Source: Rubrivivax sp.
GTDB lineage: Bacteria; Pseudomonadota; Gammaproteobacteria; Burkholderiales; Burkholderiaceae_C
Reading direction: 5' to 3'
NCBI GenBank assembly: GCA_021300575.1
Contig: JAJTDM010000025.1
Coordinates: forward strand, 1-44,828
DNA length: 44,828 bases
In this document: piece by piece, positions 8,335-16,074 of the stretch
Position numbering within the stretch: the stretch's first letter is position 1
Layout of the letters: each line of letters opens with the position of its first letter
Notes under the pieces: generated by a model
Databases searched by the model: none
What the model was told of the DNA's origin: nothing
What the model saw: only the letters and a program-made list of their open reading frames with translations
Translations under genes and position numbers: made by a program

Positions 8335-11300
8335 TGTTCGACGTCCGGCTGCCGGATCTCGATGCCCAGCTTGCCTGCGAAGTCCTTCAGGTCATGGCCC
8401 GATGCGAAGTGAGCCTTGCGGAAGGTCAGCGTCACGGGGGTGTCTGGCGGGAACTTCTCCAGCACCTTCTCCAGCAGGGCCGAGAGGTAGGGCGCGTCCA
8501 CCCGAACCTCACCCACCGCCAGCTGCGCCACCTTGCTGCCCTGCCCGGCGGTGAGCGTGACGCTCTCGAACTCCACGGTCTTGTCGGCGGCCTGCTTCAG
8601 CCCTTCGAAGGTCTTGGCGCGCGAGTCGAGCTTGTGGCCGGTGCGCGAGACCAGCCGCGCGGGCTTCACGTCGTCGATCTGCACGCCCTGGCGGCCCCGG
8701 GCTGGGAAGCGGAAGTCGGCCTTGGCCTCCAGCCCTTCGGCGCTGGCGAAGGCGCGCACCAGCACGTCGTCGTCACCGATGGCAAAGGCGGCGGTGTAGG
8801 GCGTGCCTTCGCGCGGCCCGCTGCCGTCCAGCGTGTAGCGGATGCTGCCCTTGGGCGCAACGAACAGCTCCACCGTGCGCTTGCCGTCGGCTTCGCCCAG
8901 GCGGTTGCGCAGTTGCAGCGTGTTGCTCCAGGTGACGGGGTCGCCGGTCTCGTACTGGCCGGACACGTCCTGCACCAGGAAGCTGACGCGCAGCGCCTGG
9001 GTGGCGTAGGGGTTGTCCTTCAGCACAGGGCTCTGGTCGCCGACGCCGCCCTCTTCGGCAAACAGGATGCGCGGCGCGGGCCCGGCGTTGACCGGGTTCA
9101 CGCGCAGGCGCACGCGGCCCTCGTCGCCCAGCTCGGGCTCGGCCAGGATCTGGGCGCTGGTGCGCTTCTTCTTGGGCTTCTTGGTGACGTAGCCGTTGCC
9201 CAGGTCTTCCCACAGGCCGCGGTTGCAGGCGATGGTCTTGAGCGTGTCCAGCCCACGCGGCGGCAGCCAATACATGCCGGCCACCTCGGCATAGCGGTCG
9301 GCGGCGTCGGACCAGCGGGTCTCGTCCAGATTCTCGGGCCACAGCAGGTCTTGCGCCTTGTCGCGGATGGCGTCGAACTCACGCTCAACGTCCAGGTGCA
9401 GCTTCTGCGGGTTGGAGACCAGGGTCTTCTCGACCTGCTCCTCGCCGTTGAAGGGCTTGCCGGCATCGCGCGTGGGGTCCAGCGGCTTGGAAGCCAGCTG
9501 CGGCGGACGCCCGGCGCGCTGAATGGGAAACAGCACCTTGTCGAACAGGCTCAGCACCGTGGCGTTGAAGTCCTGCTCGTAGGTCTGCTGCTTGCGCTCC
9601 AGGTCTTGCCGCTGGGGGTGGCCCTGGGGGATGCGGCCGTCGGCCTTCTGCGCCGCGAACAGCTGGCGCGCGGCCTTCTCCACGCTGGCCATGGCCGTCT
9701 TGTCGCCCGTGAGCACGCACAGGTGGTTTTTCTGCGTCAGACCGTCGAAGAACTTCTGCACCTCGTCGGGCGGGATCTTGGCATCGGGGCTCACCACCAG
9801 CAGCACGCGGGCGCGCCGCACGCGGTCGGTCACGTCTTCCAGCCGGGGCAGCGGCAGCACCTCGTCGTACACGGTGCGCCGCTGGGGCTTGAACATGTCG
9901 CGCAGGCGGTGGCGGATGAGGTCGTCGACCTGGTTCTCGGGCGCGTCATGCGCCAGGCTCTGCAGCAGCTTCGTCAGGTTCTCCTGGCGGTCGAAGTAGA
10001 AGCGGCCCTCGGGCGTGTGGTGCAGGTACCAAGCCACCTTCTCCAGCTCTTCGAAGGCGGCCAAGAACTCTGAAGGCTCGCGCAGCGGCGACACCAGGCA
10101 CTCGACCATCTCTTCGCGGGTCAGGCCCTTCACGGCGTTGACGGCCGTGGAGAGGCTGGCCGTCATCAGCAGCGCGCCCACCTGGGTGGCGGCCTCCTTG
10201 CCGGTCTGCAGGTCGATCACCTGGGCATGAGCCGACTGCTGGGCGTCCCACAGGTCCTTGGCGATCACGTCGCGCATGCCCGAGATCTCGGTGAGCTTGT
10301 CGCGCACGTCGGGCACTGAGAGATCGAAGTGCTGCGGGCCGATCAGGAACACGTCGTTGGCCGCGCGGTTCCACACGGACTTGAGCAGGCGCGAGACGAG
10401 CTCGATCAGGCCGCGGGTCTGCTTGAACTGCTCGTTCTCCTTGAACAGCGCAACCACATTCTTGAGCCGCGGGTGGAAGGGGTAGGTGGCGACGATCTCG
10501 TCAGCGATGGCCTCGGCCCCGCGGCTGGCCGTCTTGGACCTGGCGGCTTCTTCCAGCTTGCGGCCGTAGGCGTCGGCGATGTCTTCGATTTCGTTCTTGT
10601 CCGGCAGGCTCGTGAACAAGCGCTTGCGCAGGATGGCGTAGATCTCGTCGGCGGCCAGGTCCACTGGCGTGATGTTGCGCTCCTGTCGGCCCAGTTCGGA
10701 ACGTGCGTCGGCCAGCGCCTTGTTGATGAGCGTGCCGCCGGTGTCGTAGGCGGCGGCCAGGTCGGAGACGACGATGCAGACGTCCTTCTTCTTGCCCGCG
10801 GCAGTCAGCAGGTTGGCAAAGGCCCGCGTGGCAATGTCGGCCACCGTACCGTTGCCCACGGGCCGGGTGGCCAGGTAGTGGAAGTACGGGGGCATCTCAT
10901 CCAGCAGGATGAGGGTAGGCTTGTTGCTGTCAAACAGTTGGAGCCAGTCGCTCTCGTCGGGCGCATCGGGGCCGCTACTCCAGAAGCGGCGGAACTGCTC
11001 GCCCTTGCCCAACTGGTTGGCGATCTCGCCCCAGAAGAAATGCGCCGGGTTGTTGCGACCGTTGAAGGCGGCGATGTCGGCGCCGGCAAAGCCATCGGCG
11101 TGGGCCATGCCCGCGCAATACACCTTGCGCAGGCCGGCGTGCTTGGCCAGCAAGCCGAAGCCAACCAGCAGGTGCGTCTTGCCGCCGCCCATGGCCTGCT
11201 TGAGGTGGAACACGGCCTGCGACGATGCCCCAGCCAAGCGGGCAATTCCCTCGGCCACCAGGTCGCGCATGCCCTGGGTGATGTAGGTCTTGTCAAAGAA

Positions 11301-11414
11301 GGTGATGCCGTCGCCTTCGCTGGCGATGAGTTGGTCCAGTTGCTCAATCTGGTCGCTGAGCTTGACAGACAGCGCATTGGGTTGCAACGCGCACGCATCT
11401 CGGACGGTCTTCAT
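8331..11414 (-). CDS. DUF499 AAA+-like ATPase, anti-phage associated
   Basis: A 1027-residue P-loop ATPase. Walker A is QAMGGGKTH (73-81) and Walker B is PTLILLDEM (167-174). The family (DUF499) is related to the BrxC/PglY ATPases of BREX and Pgl defence. The ATG at 11414 was chosen because the family starts close to the KLSDQIEQLDQLI segment; the frame stays open 54 codons further upstream, but that stretch is Arg/Pro-rich and does not look like coding sequence. Near the C terminus a segment IRYTLDGSGPREGTPY resembles the chitobiase-C-terminal-like beta sandwich. First gene of the operon; its promoter should lie in 11415-11527, back to back with the sacsin-like relic. Confidence 0.9.
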   Translation of the reverse strand: MKTVRDACALQPNALSVKLSDQIEQLDQLIASEGDGITFFDKTYITQGMRDLVAEGIARLAGASSQAVFHLKQAMGGGKTHLLVGFGLLAKHAGLRKVYCAGMAHADGFAGADIAAFNGRNNPAHFFWGEIANQLGKGEQFRRFWSSGPDAPDESDWLQLFDSNKPTLILLDEMPPYFHYLATRPVGNGTVADIATRAFANLLTAAGKKKDVCIVVSDLAAAYDTGGTLINKALADARSELGRQERNITPVDLAADEIYAILRKRLFTSLPDKNEIEDIADAYGRKLEEAARSKTASRGAEAIADEIVATYPFHPRLKNVVALFKENEQFKQTRGLIELVSRLLKSVWNRAANDVFLIGPQHFDLSVPDVRDKLTEISGMRDVIAKDLWDAQQSAHAQVIDLQTGKEAATQVGALLMTASLSTAVNAVKGLTREEMVECLVSPLREPSEFLAAFEELEKVAWYLHHTPEGRFYFDRQENLTKLLQSLAHDAPENQVDDLIRHRLRDMFKPQRRTVYDEVLPLPRLEDVTDRVRRARVLLVVSPDAKIPPDEVQKFFDGLTQKNHLCVLTGDKTAMASVEKAARQLFAAQKADGRIPQGHPQRQDLERKQQTYEQDFNATVLSLFDKVLFPIQRAGRPPQLASKPLDPTRDAGKPFNGEEQVEKTLVSNPQKLHLDVEREFDAIRDKAQDLLWPENLDETRWSDAADRYAEVAGMYWLPPRGLDTLKTIACNRGLWEDLGNGYVTKKPKKKRTSAQILAEPELGDEGRVRLRVNPVNAGPAPRILFAEEGGVGDQSPVLKDNPYATQALRVSFLVQDVSGQYETGDPVTWSNTLQLRNRLGEADGKRTVELFVAPKGSIRYTLDGSGPREGTPYTAAFAIGDDDVLVRAFASAEGLEAKADFRFPARGRQGVQIDDVKPARLVSRTGHKLDSRAKTFEGLKQAADKTVEFESVTLTAGQGSKVAQLAVGEVRVDAPYLSALLEKVLEKFPPDTPVTLTFRKAHFASGHDLKDFAGKLGIEIRQPDVEQ

Positions 11415-11527
11415 GGGTTCTTTTCGGTGGTGGTGCCGAGGGAAATCAGCCTGCCATCTTACGTACCTTCCCGTGGCGAACCGGCACCCTCCGCTACGAT
11501 GGCCAAAAAGAGAGCCGGGAGGACGGA

Positions 11528-11809
11528 GTGAGCGCTGTCGAGGAAGATGTGGGAGGGCTGCAGCCCGATCCCCCAACGCAGGTGGAAGCCCTGACCGCGG
11601 CCAAGTTCCGCACGTTCCTTTTCGAGGTGGCGGAGGGTGTTTGCAACTACCGCAGCCTGCACAGCCGGATCGAACAGGTTAAGTCGATGCGGTTCGGCCA
11701 GGCGTGGGCTCTGGAGCGCGCACTGGGCAGCAGCCGCAGCCAGGCAGTGGGCGGCATTCGCCAGCACAGGCGCGCCTGCCCCATGGCCGTGGGCGTTACG
11801 GTGGCCTGA
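11528..11809 (+). pseudogene. Truncated sacsin-like ATPase gene (5' relic)
   Basis: The GTG start has a good ribosome site (GGGAGG about 6 bases upstream). Residues 20-50 (AAKFRTFLFEVAEG, then CNYRSLHSRIEQV) match the opening of sacsin N-terminal/DUF3883-type ATP-binding proteins. In intact members this runs into a GHKL ATP-binding site (LIQNAHDA-like), which is absent: similarity stops near base 11675. The remaining frame to 11809 is Ala/Arg-rich and ends VTVA inside the right 26-bp repeat. This is best read as a large gene cut off by a deletion or recombination at the cassette edge. A short real protein is less likely. Such ATPases often accompany defence cassettes. Confidence 0.5.
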
Positions 11810-11823
11810 ACCCCTGCGGCAGG
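11798..11823 (+). repeat. Right 26-bp direct repeat of the defence cassette
   Basis: Partner of 276-301, with a single mismatch over 26 bases. It contains the stop codon of the sacsin-like relic frame and lies just before the class II aldolase gene. Confidence 0.7.
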
Positions 11824-11888
11824 GGCTCAGGCGCCCTGCCCGCTGGTCGTGCGCAGGAAGCGCGGGGGCTGAGCCCGTTCACAGCTTC

Positions 11889-12644
11889 TCAGGCGTCGTA
11901 GCCCGGGTTCTCGCGGTCCAGCTTGCGCAGCAGTGCGGGCCACGCCAGGTTCGCGCCCTGGCCCGCGGTGGCGGTCTGCGTGACGTTGCGGTTGGCCGCG
12001 ATCGGGCCGGGCCCGATCAGGTTGAGTTCACCGCCGGCTTGCGCGTCGATCTGGATGCGGCAGGTGTTCTCGAAGAAGTACATGTTCAGGAAGGCCTCGG
12101 GGATGGTGCGCCCCACGGTCAGCAGGCCGTGGTTGCGCAACATCAGGAAATGGGCGCTTCCCAGGTTCGCCTGCAGGCGTGGCTTTTCCTCGGCGTGCAG
12201 CGCGATGCCTTCATAGTCGTGGTAAGCCAGCGAGTTGAGGATCAGCGTGCTCTGCTGGCTCAGCGGCAGCACGCCGGCCTTCTGCGCGCTCACGGCCACC
12301 CCGGCGCGGCTGTGCGTGTGCAGCACGCAGCCGGCGTCCTCGCGCACCTCGTGGATGCAGCTGTGGATCGTGAAGCCCGCCGGGTTCACCGGGAAGGGTG
12401 ATTCGCGCAGCTTGTTGCACTGCTGGTCGATCAGCACCAGGCTGCTGGCGGTGATCTCGTCGAACATCAGCCCGTAGGGGTTGATCAGGAACGCATGCTC
12501 CGGGCCGGGAAGGCGCGCGGAGATGTGTGTGAACACGAGGTCGCTCCAGCCGTAGGCCGCCACGAGGCGGTAAGCGGCGGCGAGGTTCACGCGCAGCTGC
12601 CATTCCTCGGCGCTGACGACTTCCTTCAGGGACGGGATCTTCAT
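11889..12644 (-). CDS. Class II aldolase/adducin family protein
   Basis: A 251-residue protein of the class II aldolase/adducin fold, a zinc-dependent family of sugar-phosphate aldolases and decarboxylases. Metal ligands appear as HTHSRAG and, further on, LMLRNHGLL. Full length for the family. An AAAGGG ribosome site lies about 7 bases before the ATG at 12644. It stands alone, so the substrate cannot be named; similar stand-alone members in Burkholderiales are annotated only at family level. High GC and ordinary composition suggest it is part of the core genome lying between two accessory modules. Confidence 0.85.
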   Translation of the reverse strand: MKIPSLKEVVSAEEWQLRVNLAAAYRLVAAYGWSDLVFTHISARLPGPEHAFLINPYGLMFDEITASSLVLIDQQCNKLRESPFPVNPAGFTIHSCIHEVREDAGCVLHTHSRAGVAVSAQKAGVLPLSQQSTLILNSLAYHDYEGIALHAEEKPRLQANLGSAHFLMLRNHGLLTVGRTIPEAFLNMYFFENTCRIQIDAQAGGELNLIGPGPIAANRNVTQTATAGQGANLAWPALLRKLDRENPGYDA

Positions 12645-12771
12645 GGCGGTGCCCTTTCTCGGTCACGGTGGGATGGGCTGCAGAGAATACCCAATCCAAC
12701 CACGGGCTCGACGTCCGGGACAGGCCGGTGACGGTGGCGGTGGCCTGAGGCCCTGCTGCAGGGCCTGGCCT

Positions 12772-12793
12772 CTTCAGCCCTGCCGCTTCAACC
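12772..12793 (+). repeat. 22-bp dispersed repeat, copy 2
   Basis: Matches 310-331 with one mismatch. It runs directly into the relic MscS 3' end and overlaps its stop codon. Confidence 0.55.
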
Positions 12794-12844
12794 TTGCCGC
12801 ACCACGCGCTGCGGGAAGGGGATTTCCACGCCGGCTTCGGTCAT
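12788..12844 (-). pseudogene. Relic 3' end of an MscS-family channel gene
   Basis: The minus strand reads TEAGVEIPFPQRVVRQG followed by TGA, nearly the same as the last residues of the intact MscS gene at 13692 (EAGVDIPFPQRVVRQG). The DNA is similar but not identical over about 55 bases, so this is a diverged copy rather than a recent duplication. No channel sequence continues upstream; the toxin-antitoxin module starts instead. The module is thus flanked by two MscS 3' ends. Confidence 0.6.
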
Positions 12845-12862
12845 CCCGGGTCGGTGATTACG

Positions 12863-12877
12863 TAGCACCAGGTGCTA
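12863..12877 (+). promoter_or_regulatory. Perfect palindrome, likely toxin-antitoxin operator
   Basis: A perfect inverted repeat of 7+1+7 bases (TAGCACC-A-GGTGCTA) lies 9 bases before the toxin ATG and overlaps a plausible -10 element (TAGACT, 12876-12881). This is the expected place for autorepression by the XRE antitoxin. If that -10 is used, transcription starts at or very near the ATG, giving a nearly leaderless mRNA. Confidence 0.55.
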
Positions 12878-12886
12878 GACTGAGAC

Positions 12887-13258
12887 ATGCCTGATGACCG
12901 GTTCGCAAGAGCGTTCAAGACGGCCTGGTTTTCAAAAGCTGCCCGAAAGGCTCGCATCCGCGACGGTGCACTGATGCAGTCCGTGCGGGAGGCCATGCGC
13001 GGGCAGGCCGATGACCTGGGCGGCGGCGTCTTCAAGAAGCGGCTGAACGACAACCAGCACCGGTCGATCCTGCTGGCAAAGGGCGGGAAGCTGTGGGTGT
13101 TCGCATTCCTCTATGCCAAGAAGGACCGCGCCAACATCGACCCCGACGAATTGGTGGCGTTCCGCAAGCTTGCCCAGGCGTACGGGCGGATCAGCCCCTC
13201 GGAACTTGAACAGGCCTTGAAAGAGGGCGACTTGCTGGAGTTGAGCGATGACCACTAG
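12887..13258 (+). CDS. RelE-family toxin (type II toxin-antitoxin)
   Basis: A 123-residue protein of the RelE-type toxin family paired with NadS/HigA-like antitoxins. The segment GGGVFKKRLNDNQHRSILLAKGGKLWVFAFLYAKKDRANI is characteristic in shape (quoted here in short: FKKRLNDNQHRS, then WVFAFLYAKKDRANI): basic residues of the RelE fold that contact ribosome-bound mRNA, then the final strand. Toxin comes first and antitoxin second, and the genes overlap by 11 bp, the HigBA order. A palindromic operator lies just upstream. Such toxins usually cleave mRNA on the ribosome; that activity is inferred. Confidence 0.82.
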   Translation: MPDDRFARAFKTAWFSKAARKARIRDGALMQSVREAMRGQADDLGGGVFKKRLNDNQHRSILLAKGGKLWVFAFLYAKKDRANIDPDELVAFRKLAQAYGRISPSELEQALKEGDLLELSDDH

Positions 13259-13571
13259 ACCGAAGTTCAAGAGCGATGCCTTCGAGGCCATCCACAGCGC
13301 CGCTGGGGGTTTGCACCGCGTCGGCGTCATCGACAAGGCGACCATGCGGGAGTTCGATGAGAGCTGCCTGGCCGTTCCTCCCGAGATCAGCGCTGCGGAC
13401 ATCAAGCGCATCCGGGAGCAGGCGCATGTGAGCCAGCCGGTCTTCGCGCGCTACTTGAACACCAGTGAGTCGACGGTCCAGAAGTGGGAGGCCGGCACCA
13501 AGCGGCCCAGCGGCATGGCGCTGAAGTTGCTGGCGGTTGTGGAAAAGCATGGGTTGAAGGTCCTGGCCTGA
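13248..13571 (+). CDS. XRE-family antitoxin (HigA/NadS-like)
   Basis: A 107-residue protein with a C-terminal helix-turn-helix of the XRE type: DIKRIREQAHVSQPVFARYL, then SESTVQKWEAGTKRPSG. The N-terminal 45 residues would wrap the toxin. The ATG at 13248 lies inside the toxin gene, with GGAG about 8 bases upstream. It should neutralise the toxin and repress the operon through the palindrome at 12863-12877. Assignment is secure at family level and the pairing is clear from the overlap. Confidence 0.86.
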   Translation: MTTRPKFKSDAFEAIHSAAGGLHRVGVIDKATMREFDESCLAVPPEISAADIKRIREQAHVSQPVFARYLNTSESTVQKWEAGTKRPSGMALKLLAVVEKHGLKVLA

Positions 13572-13691
13572 TTGCAGTTCCGTCGGGCCTGGGCACATGA
13601 CTGCGGGCATCGCCTTGGCCTGAGCCCCAGCCGAAGGGTCTGAGCGCCTTCAGCCTCGCTGGTTCAGCCCTGCACCTTCAACGCTACCGCT

Positions 13692-15008
13692 TCACCCCTG
13701 CCGCACCACCCGCTGCGGGAAGGGAATATCCACCCCCGCCTCGCCCAGCGTGCGCAGGATGGCCAGGTTCACCTCGCTGAGCACGTTGCCCTGGCCGTTC
13801 TGCGGATCGGCAATCCAGAACACCACGTTGAGCTGCAGGCCGTCTGAGGCGAAGGCGGCCAGTTGCACGGCCGGGCCGGGGTCGGCCAGCACGCGGGGCA
13901 CGGCCAGCAGGGCCTGCACGATGCGGGGCGACAGCGCCGGCACGTCGGTGCCGTAGGCCACCTGGACGCTGGTGGTCAGCAGGATGCGCGGGTCCGCCAG
14001 CGAGGCGTTTTCCACGCGCTGCGTGATGAGCAGCTCATTGGGCACGATGGACTCGCGACCGTTCAGCGCCCGGATCACGGTGTAGCGGGTGTGGATGTCG
14101 GTGACGCGGCCTTCGAAGCCGTCCACCAGCACCACGTCGCCGATGCGCAGCGAACGCTCGGCCAGGATGACGAAGCCGCTGACGTAGTTGGAGGCCAGCT
14201 TCTGCAAGCCGAAGCCGATGCCCACGCCCACCGCGCCACCCAGCACGCTCAGCGCGCCCAGCGGAATGCCGGCGGCCGACAGCGCCACCAGCAGGCCCAC
14301 GAACACCAGCAGCGCCCGGGTGGCGTTGGCCGCCATCTTGCGCAGCGACAAGCTGCCGCCCGCCAGCTCGGCCCCCGCCAGCAGCCGGTCTTCCAGCGCC
14401 GAGGACAGCCACAGCACCACCAGCAACACCACGCCCGCGGTGAAGCCGCCCTCGATCACGCTCCACACCGAAATCTCGGCGCCGCCCGTCTTCCAGCGCA
14501 GCGCGTCCAGTTCGGCCACGAGCACCGGCAACGCGCCCGTCAGCCACAGCACCACCGCGCCCCAAACCATCCACGACAGCAGCCGCTCCACCAGCCGCAC
14601 CGAGGCCGAAGCGGGAAAGGCCGCATGCAGCACCTGCACGCCAAAGCGGATGACCAGCAGGCTCAACAGCACTGGCAGCGCAATGCGGAACAGCGCAGGC
14701 GGCACCCAAGTGGCCAGCGCCCAGCGCGCGCCCCAGGCCAGCAACAGCAGCAGCAAGGGGAAGAGCACGCCATCCACGCCATGACGGCCCAGCCAGATGC
14801 CGCGCCGCGGCTGCCGGCCGGCCACCACGCGCACCACCAGCAAGGCCAGCGCCGCGCACAGCGCCAGCACGCCGGCCTCCACCAGGGCGGAAGGCCGGGC
14901 CAGCGAATCGACCAGCGCGCCCAACTCCGTCGGCGCCCACCCTTCTGTCAGCCGGGCCGACAGACCTTCGCCGGCGCTGCCCGCGCGGCCACCGCCCATG
15001 CCGCTCAT
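13692..15008 (-). CDS. MscS-family mechanosensitive ion channel
   Basis: A 438-residue inner-membrane protein with about six or seven hydrophobic helices, then the MscS pore helix (GGAVGVGIGFGLQKLASNYV) and the cytoplasmic beta domain (LRIGDVVLVDGFEGRVTDI, then NELLITQ). It releases solutes when membrane tension rises. The ATG at 15008 was chosen because it overlaps the deacetylase stop by 4 bp (ATGA); the open frame extends further, but inside the deacetylase gene. The last codons are duplicated as a relic at 12788-12844. Confidence 0.88.
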   Translation of the reverse strand: MSGMGGGRAGSAGEGLSARLTEGWAPTELGALVDSLARPSALVEAGVLALCAALALLVVRVVAGRQPRRGIWLGRHGVDGVLFPLLLLLLAWGARWALATWVPPALFRIALPVLLSLLVIRFGVQVLHAAFPASASVRLVERLLSWMVWGAVVLWLTGALPVLVAELDALRWKTGGAEISVWSVIEGGFTAGVVLLVVLWLSSALEDRLLAGAELAGGSLSLRKMAANATRALLVFVGLLVALSAAGIPLGALSVLGGAVGVGIGFGLQKLASNYVSGFVILAERSLRIGDVVLVDGFEGRVTDIHTRYTVIRALNGRESIVPNELLITQRVENASLADPRILLTTSVQVAYGTDVPALSPRIVQALLAVPRVLADPGPAVQLAAFASDGLQLNVVFWIADPQNGQGNVLSEVNLAILRTLGEAGVDIPFPQRVVRQG

Positions 15009-15946
15009 GCCGCCACCCCGGCCAGCTCCCGCAGGTGCGCCGCTACGCTGCGAGCCAGCGCGCTCAAGTGGTAGCCGCCCTCCAAACAGGACACGATGCG
15101 GCCCTGGGCGTGCGCATCGGCCACGTCCATGAGGCGGCGGGTGATCCAGGCGTAATCGGCCTCCACCAGCCCCATCTGTCCCAGTTCGTCCTCGCGGTGG
15201 GCGTCGAAGCCGGCCGAGATGAACAGCATCTGCGGCCGGAAGGCCTCCAGCGCGGGCAGCCATTGCTGCTCGATCAACTCGCGCACGGCCGGTCCGCGCG
15301 TGTAAGGGGCCACGGGCACGTTGACCATGTTCGTGCCCTTGGGCACAGCGCCGCTGTAGGGGTACAGCGGGTGCTGGAAGAAGCTGCACATCAGGATGCG
15401 CTCGTCGCCGGCCACGATGTCCTCGGTGCCGTTGCCGTGGTGCACGTCGAAGTCAATGATGGCCACGCGCTGCAGCCCGCGTACGTCCAGCGCATGGCGC
15501 GCCGCCACGGCCACGTTATTGAAGAAGCAAAAGCCCATGGCCGCGTCGCGCGTGGCGTGGTGCCCGGGGGGGCGGATGGCGCAGAACGCGTTCGAGGCGC
15601 TGCCGTCGATCACCGCGTCGGTGGCGGCCAGCGCGGCCCCGGCGCTCTTCAGCGCTGCATCGGCAGTGGCCGGGCACAGGCTGGTGTCCGGGTCCACCGC
15701 GCGGGGCCGGCCGCTTTGGCTGCACTGCTGCATCAGCTCGCGCATCTCGCGCACGTAGGCGGCGGCGTGGGCCCGGCCCAGGGCTTCGTCAGGCGCGGGC
15801 GGGGCCTCGCGGTGGTCCAGAGCCAGATCCAGGCCGGTGGCGCGCAGCAGGTCGTGGATGGCGTCCAGGCGCTGGGGGCATTCCGGGTGTCCGGCGCCCA
15901 TGTCATGGGCGCGGCACTCTGGCGGGGCGTAGAAGGCGGTGCTCAT
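15005..15946 (-). CDS. Histone deacetylase-family zinc amidohydrolase
   Basis: A 313-residue cytosolic enzyme of the arginase/deacetylase fold. Visible motifs: GHPECPQR near 19, the RPPGHHA general-base pair (about 124-130), zinc ligands in IIDFDVHHGNG and in GFDAH, and the GGYH tyrosine segment near the C terminus. Bacterial members remove acetyl groups from acetylpolyamines or related amides; substrate unknown here. It is cotranscribed with MscS (4-bp overlap) and divergent from the MoxR gene, with both promoters within 15947-16074. Confidence 0.9.
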   Translation of the reverse strand: MSTAFYAPPECRAHDMGAGHPECPQRLDAIHDLLRATGLDLALDHREAPPAPDEALGRAHAAAYVREMRELMQQCSQSGRPRAVDPDTSLCPATADAALKSAGAALAATDAVIDGSASNAFCAIRPPGHHATRDAAMGFCFFNNVAVAARHALDVRGLQRVAIIDFDVHHGNGTEDIVAGDERILMCSFFQHPLYPYSGAVPKGTNMVNVPVAPYTRGPAVRELIEQQWLPALEAFRPQMLFISAGFDAHREDELGQMGLVEADYAWITRRLMDVADAHAQGRIVSCLEGGYHLSALARSVAAHLRELAGVAA

Positions 15947-16074
15947 GCTCCGAAGTGTCGCGCAGCGCGCAGCGGCCGTGGTCGGCGCCGGTCAAGCGCA
16001 GGCGCTTTCGGAACAGGTGCAGGCCCAGGCCCTGCAAGGCGGTGGCCCTGGGGAATTCGGGTAAGGTGCGCGCG

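Noticed and set aside
11415..11577. Longer N terminus for the DUF499 protein
   Set aside because: The extra 54 residues are Arg/Pro-rich, no ribosome site was found for them, and the family similarity begins just after the internal ATG at 11414.
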